This document shows, one piece after another, positions 4,156 through 5,837 of a DNA stretch of 5,837 bases. The translations under genes and the position numbers were made by a program. The DNA is taken from NCBI GenBank assembly GCA_949297565.1, contig CASFUI010000365.1:1-5837 (forward strand), given 5' to 3'. Within the stretch, counting starts at the first letter, position 1; every line of letters begins with the position of its first letter. The DNA comes from an uncultured Eubacteriales bacterium. Its GTDB lineage: Bacteria; Bacillota; Clostridia; Lachnospirales; Lachnospiraceae. The notes below the pieces were generated by a model that was given only the letters and a program-made list of their open reading frames with translations, had not been told where the DNA came from and did not search any database.

Positions 4156-4188
4156 TTATTTACTTGAATTCAATGGAAACACCTCCTT
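4156..4188 (-). promoter_or_regulatory. Strong ribosome site with a five-codon leader ORF upstream of the cargo gene
   Basis: On the minus strand, AAGGAGGT (4188-4181) is followed after seven bases by TTG AAT TCA AGT AAA TAA (4173-4156), encoding MNSSK. The true gene starts about 50 bases later with its own AAAGGAGG. This may be a translated leader, a ribosome standby site, or a relic of a lost start. Coding is not proven. Confidence 0.3.
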
Positions 4189-4324
4189 ATAAACGAAGAA
4201 TATCATAAAAAGAAGAAAGACACAATATGCACACAAAAAAGTCACAAATAAATAATAAAATAGTAAATTTTGCACTAAAAAATTAATGCTTTATGAATCA
4301 TCCTAATATAGGGCAAGAATTTGA
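4189..4324. other. AT-rich stretch with no gene, between cargo gene and origin repeats
   Basis: Very AT-rich, with no ORF carrying a ribosome site. It probably holds the minus-strand cargo promoter, for which TATGAT near 4206 is a possible -10, but I see no -35 at proper spacing. Nothing else is identifiable. Confidence 0.4.
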
Positions 4325-4354
4325 TTGACAGTCCGAAAGGGCTGTTTTATTATT
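4325..4354 (+). repeat. Origin repeat A, copy 1: hairpin inside a promoter-like element
   Basis: A 30-base unit that starts TTGACAGTCC and ends TTATTATT. It holds a consensus -35 (4325-4330), a 17-base spacer and TATTAT (4348-4353). The hairpin ACAGTCC-GAAA-GGGCTGT (4328-4345) overlaps the -35 and fills most of the spacer, and a T-rich tail follows. Copy 2 at 4446-4475 is identical over all 30 bases. Confidence 0.8.
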
Positions 4355-4376
4355 TAAAAAAATGTGCAAAAAATGT

Positions 4377-4395
4377 ATTGATAATCTAAGCCCCC
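4377..4395 (+). repeat. Iteron B, copy 1
   Basis: ATTGATAATCTAAGCCCCC, present three times (4377-4395, 4497-4515, 4597-4615) at spacings of 120 and 100 bases. Each copy follows an A-run. This copy has the more divergent flanks. A likely Rep binding site. Confidence 0.8.
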
Positions 4396-4445
4396 ATAAA
4401 AGGGATATTAAACCAATTAAATTAAACGGGTTTAAAATGGGTGGG

Positions 4446-4475
4446 TTGACAGTCCGAAAGGGCTGTTTTATTATT
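4446..4475 (+). repeat. Origin repeat A, copy 2 (possible rep promoter)
   Basis: Identical to copy 1: TTGACA (4446-4451), 17 bases, TATTAT (4469-4474), with the GAAA-loop hairpin at 4449-4466. It points toward rep, whose start is about 185 bases downstream, and could be its promoter. The same sequence also fits a short intrinsic terminator (hairpin then TTTTATTATT) or a single-strand initiation hairpin. Confidence 0.75.
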
Positions 4476-4522
4476 AAAAAAGGGTAAAAAAAAATCATTG
4501 ATAATCTAAGCCCCCTAAAGGG
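4476..4522 (+). repeat. Iteron B, copy 2 with A-rich flank
   Basis: The core at 4497-4515 is preceded by a GGGTAAAAAAAAATC flank and followed by CTAAAGGGA. Together with copy 3 the conserved unit reaches about 40 bases. It directly follows repeat A copy 2, so A+B form a duplicated module with a period of about 120. Confidence 0.8.
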
Positions 4523-4541
4523 ATTTAAGTATTTATAGTGA

Positions 4542-4571
4542 GTTATTATGGGTTATTATTGATTATTATGC
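4542..4571 (+). repeat. Three tandem AT-rich 10-mers (DNA-unwinding-type element)
   Basis: GTTATTATGG, GTTATTATTG and ATTATTATGC in direct tandem. A 10-base period puts each copy on the same face of the helix. Tandem AT-rich repeats of this kind beside iterons are typical of the melting region in plasmid origins. It lies between iterons 2 and 3. Confidence 0.6.
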
Positions 4572-4576
4572 ATTAA

Positions 4577-4622
4577 AAAAAAGGTAAAAAAAAATCATTG
4601 ATAATCTAAGCCCCCTAAAAAG
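4577..4622 (+). repeat. Iteron B, copy 3 with A-rich flank
   Basis: The core at 4597-4615 has nearly the same A-rich 5' flank as copy 2 (AGGTAAAAAAAAATC). No repeat A precedes it; the tandem 10-mers take that place. It ends about 50 bases before the rep start. Confidence 0.8.
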
Positions 4623-4664
4623 GATTGAACAGGAATAGGGGAGACGGGGAGACAGGCGGAAAAT

Positions 4665-5837
4665 ATGGAGCGTATGTTTAAAGAGTATGATATTTTGTAT
4701 AACATCTTTTCTTCCGGATACAGAGAGGTAAACGGTTTTGATTTTTACAGGGAGCTGTTTCCCGATAATGAGAATAAGGGAGAGTTGAACAGTGATTATT
4801 CAAAGCCGAATGCCATATATCTTTACAGAGACGATAAGAATAAAGGGACGAAAAGGCAGCTCAGCAGAAGGATAATGCTCAAAGATACATGGGAAAATGA
4901 TTATATGGAGTATGTGGAAGGAAATGACAAGGCGATATGCGGAGGGCTTACATACAGACGCAGGGCGAACAGTTTGGCAAACGCCCAGAGGATGAACGCC
5001 CTTATTTTTGATCTTGACAGTGTGGGGGAAAACGAGCTGATGACTTTATTTCTCAGGTTTGAGAAAGGGCCAGAAGTCATAAGGTCTCTTCCTGTCCCTA
5101 CTTTCATAGCCCTCAGCGGAACAGGACTGCACCTTTATTATGTCATGAAAGAGCCGGTCGATCTGTACCCCAATATCAAGCTTCAGCTCAAATCATTGAA
5201 ACACGACCTTACTTTCAAGATGTGGGATTACAAAAGTACGACCATGGAAAAGCAGATACAGTATCAGTCCATAAATCAGGCTTACAGAATGGTCGGAAGC
5301 GTGAACGAGAAGCACGGAAATATAATAAGGGCTTTCCGTACAGGGGAAAAGGTCAGCCTTGAAGAATTAAACAGATATGTCATAGATGAAAACAACAAAG
5401 TCGATATAAACAAGCCTTTCAGACCTTCCGTAATGACGAGAGCGGAGGCGAAAGAAAAATATCCCGAGTGGTATGAGCGTGTAATCGTAAACGGAGACAA
5501 AAGGCAAAAGAAATGGGATATAAAGGGCAAACAGGGCTTTGCGCTTTACGACTGGTGGAGGAACAAGGCGGGGCAGATACAGGGCGGTCACAGGTATTTT
5601 TTTATGATGTGTATGGCTATATATGCCTGCAAATGCGATGTTCCGAAAAAAAAACTGAGGAAGGATATGGAGGAGGCTTTTAATATCCTTGTTTCCGCCG
5701 AACATAAGAACCCTCTTACCATGGACGATATAAGGAGCGCAATGGAGGCTTACGACAAAGAGTATTATAATTTTACGATTGATGACATAGAGCTTTTGAC
5801 AAATGTAAGGATAGAGAAGAACAAGAGAAACGGAAGA
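4665..5837 (+). CDS. Primase-fold (AEP-type) plasmid replication protein, 3' end outside window
   Basis: 391 codons are open to the edge with no stop. An archaeo-eukaryotic-primase fold is indicated by three ordered motifs: NALIFDLDS (111-119; Asp116 and Asp118 as metal ligands), ALSGTGLHLYYV (149-160; His156), and YRMVGSVNEK (207-216; Arg208, Lys216). Such proteins prime replication of plasmids and mobile elements. A helical region with a GGHRYFFMM motif (307-315) follows, reminiscent of PriCT-type domains, and then the basic KNKRNGR at the edge, where an HTH tail would be expected. ATG 4665 is preceded by AGGCGG (4654-4659) at five bases, with GGGGAGAC twice just upstream; ATG at 4674 is a poorer alternative. 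The iteron block upstream fits a self-contained replicon. No helicase motifs are visible, so host helicase would be needed. The family call is firm; the subfamily is not named. Confidence 0.85.
   Translation, partial: MERMFKEYDILYNIFSSGYREVNGFDFYRELFPDNENKGELNSDYSKPNAIYLYRDDKNKGTKRQLSRRIMLKDTWENDYMEYVEGNDKAICGGLTYRRRANSLANAQRMNALIFDLDSVGENELMTLFLRFEKGPEVIRSLPVPTFIALSGTGLHLYYVMKEPVDLYPNIKLQLKSLKHDLTFKMWDYKSTTMEKQIQYQSINQAYRMVGSVNEKHGNIIRAFRTGEKVSLEELNRYVIDENNKVDINKPFRPSVMTRAEAKEKYPEWYERVIVNGDKRQKKWDIKGKQGFALYDWWRNKAGQIQGGHRYFFMMCMAIYACKCDVPKKKLRKDMEEAFNILVSAEHKNPLTMDDIRSAMEAYDKEYYNFTIDDIELLTNVRIEKNKRNGR

Larger units (their letters stand above)
4325..4622. other. Candidate replication origin region
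   Basis: This 300-base gene-free block immediately upstream of rep combines two hairpin/promoter repeats, three long-spaced iterons, A-runs and three tandem AT-rich 10-mers, the usual composition of an iteron-type theta origin. A minus-strand ORF across it merely translates the repeats and is discounted. The doubled GGGGAGAC (4638-4653) just before rep is a further short direct repeat. Confidence 0.6.

Noticed and set aside
4298..4498. Minus-strand ORF of 66 codons across the origin repeats
   Set aside because: It is a translation of the A and B repeats, with internally repeated peptide, and no ribosome site.
4325..4615. CRISPR-like array in the repeats before rep
   Set aside because: Only two or three copies, long unequal spacings, AT-rich related spacers and no cas genes; iterons with a duplicated hairpin explain it better.
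5282..5705. Minus-strand ORFs (82 and 112 codons) inside rep
   Set aside because: Antisense shadows of the Rep reading frame, with no ribosome sites and no recognisable domains.

Overview
The window looks like most of a small mobilizable plasmid, or plasmid-like element, from an anaerobic gut-type Firmicute (Clostridia, Lachnospiraceae-like). The reasons are moderate-to-low GC with AGA/AGG/ATA-rich codons, strong AAGGAGG-type ribosome sites, sigma-A promoters, a MobC/MOBP-relaxase cassette and a primase-type replication protein. Host and element type are inferred; no search could be run.

Layout, left to right. (1) 1-164 is the last 53 codons of a gene ending in a GRPKGSG linker and a helix-turn-helix. 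(2) 272-724 encodes an HTH plus coiled-coil accessory protein. (3) 757-1037 is the most notable find: what reads as a complete Fst/par-like type I toxin-antitoxin locus. A consensus promoter drives a roughly 70-nt RNA. A convergent promoter drives an mRNA for a 30-residue hydrophobic peptide missed by ordinary ORF calling. Both transcripts end at one bidirectional terminator, and two direct repeats make the small RNA antisense to the toxin start region. (4) 1080-1572 is gene-free and dense in inverted repeats: a double hairpin terminator, a structured stretch, the mob promoter inside a 13-bp inverted repeat, and a candidate oriT. (5) 1573-3222 is the mobilization operon: mobC, a MOBP relaxase, and a third gene whose first 317 bases lie out of frame inside the relaxase gene, as in ColE1-type mob regions. 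(6) 3223-4130 is an AT-rich minus-strand cargo segment with one exported protein of unknown function and a doubtful small membrane ORF. (7) 4325-4615 is a repeat-rich candidate replication origin. (8) 4665-5837 is a primase-fold (AEP-type) replication protein that runs off the right edge.

The right-edge Rep lacks its C-terminus, and the left-edge fragment is the kind of HTH tail such proteins carry. The two may therefore be one gene cut by linearising a circle of about 6 kb. The joint is not seamless (phase mismatch), so a small piece would be missing. On that reading the element has replication (Rep, repeats, HTH accessory protein), maintenance (type I toxin-antitoxin), mobilization in trans (oriT, MobC, relaxase, membrane partner; no conjugation machinery seen) and a small exported cargo protein.
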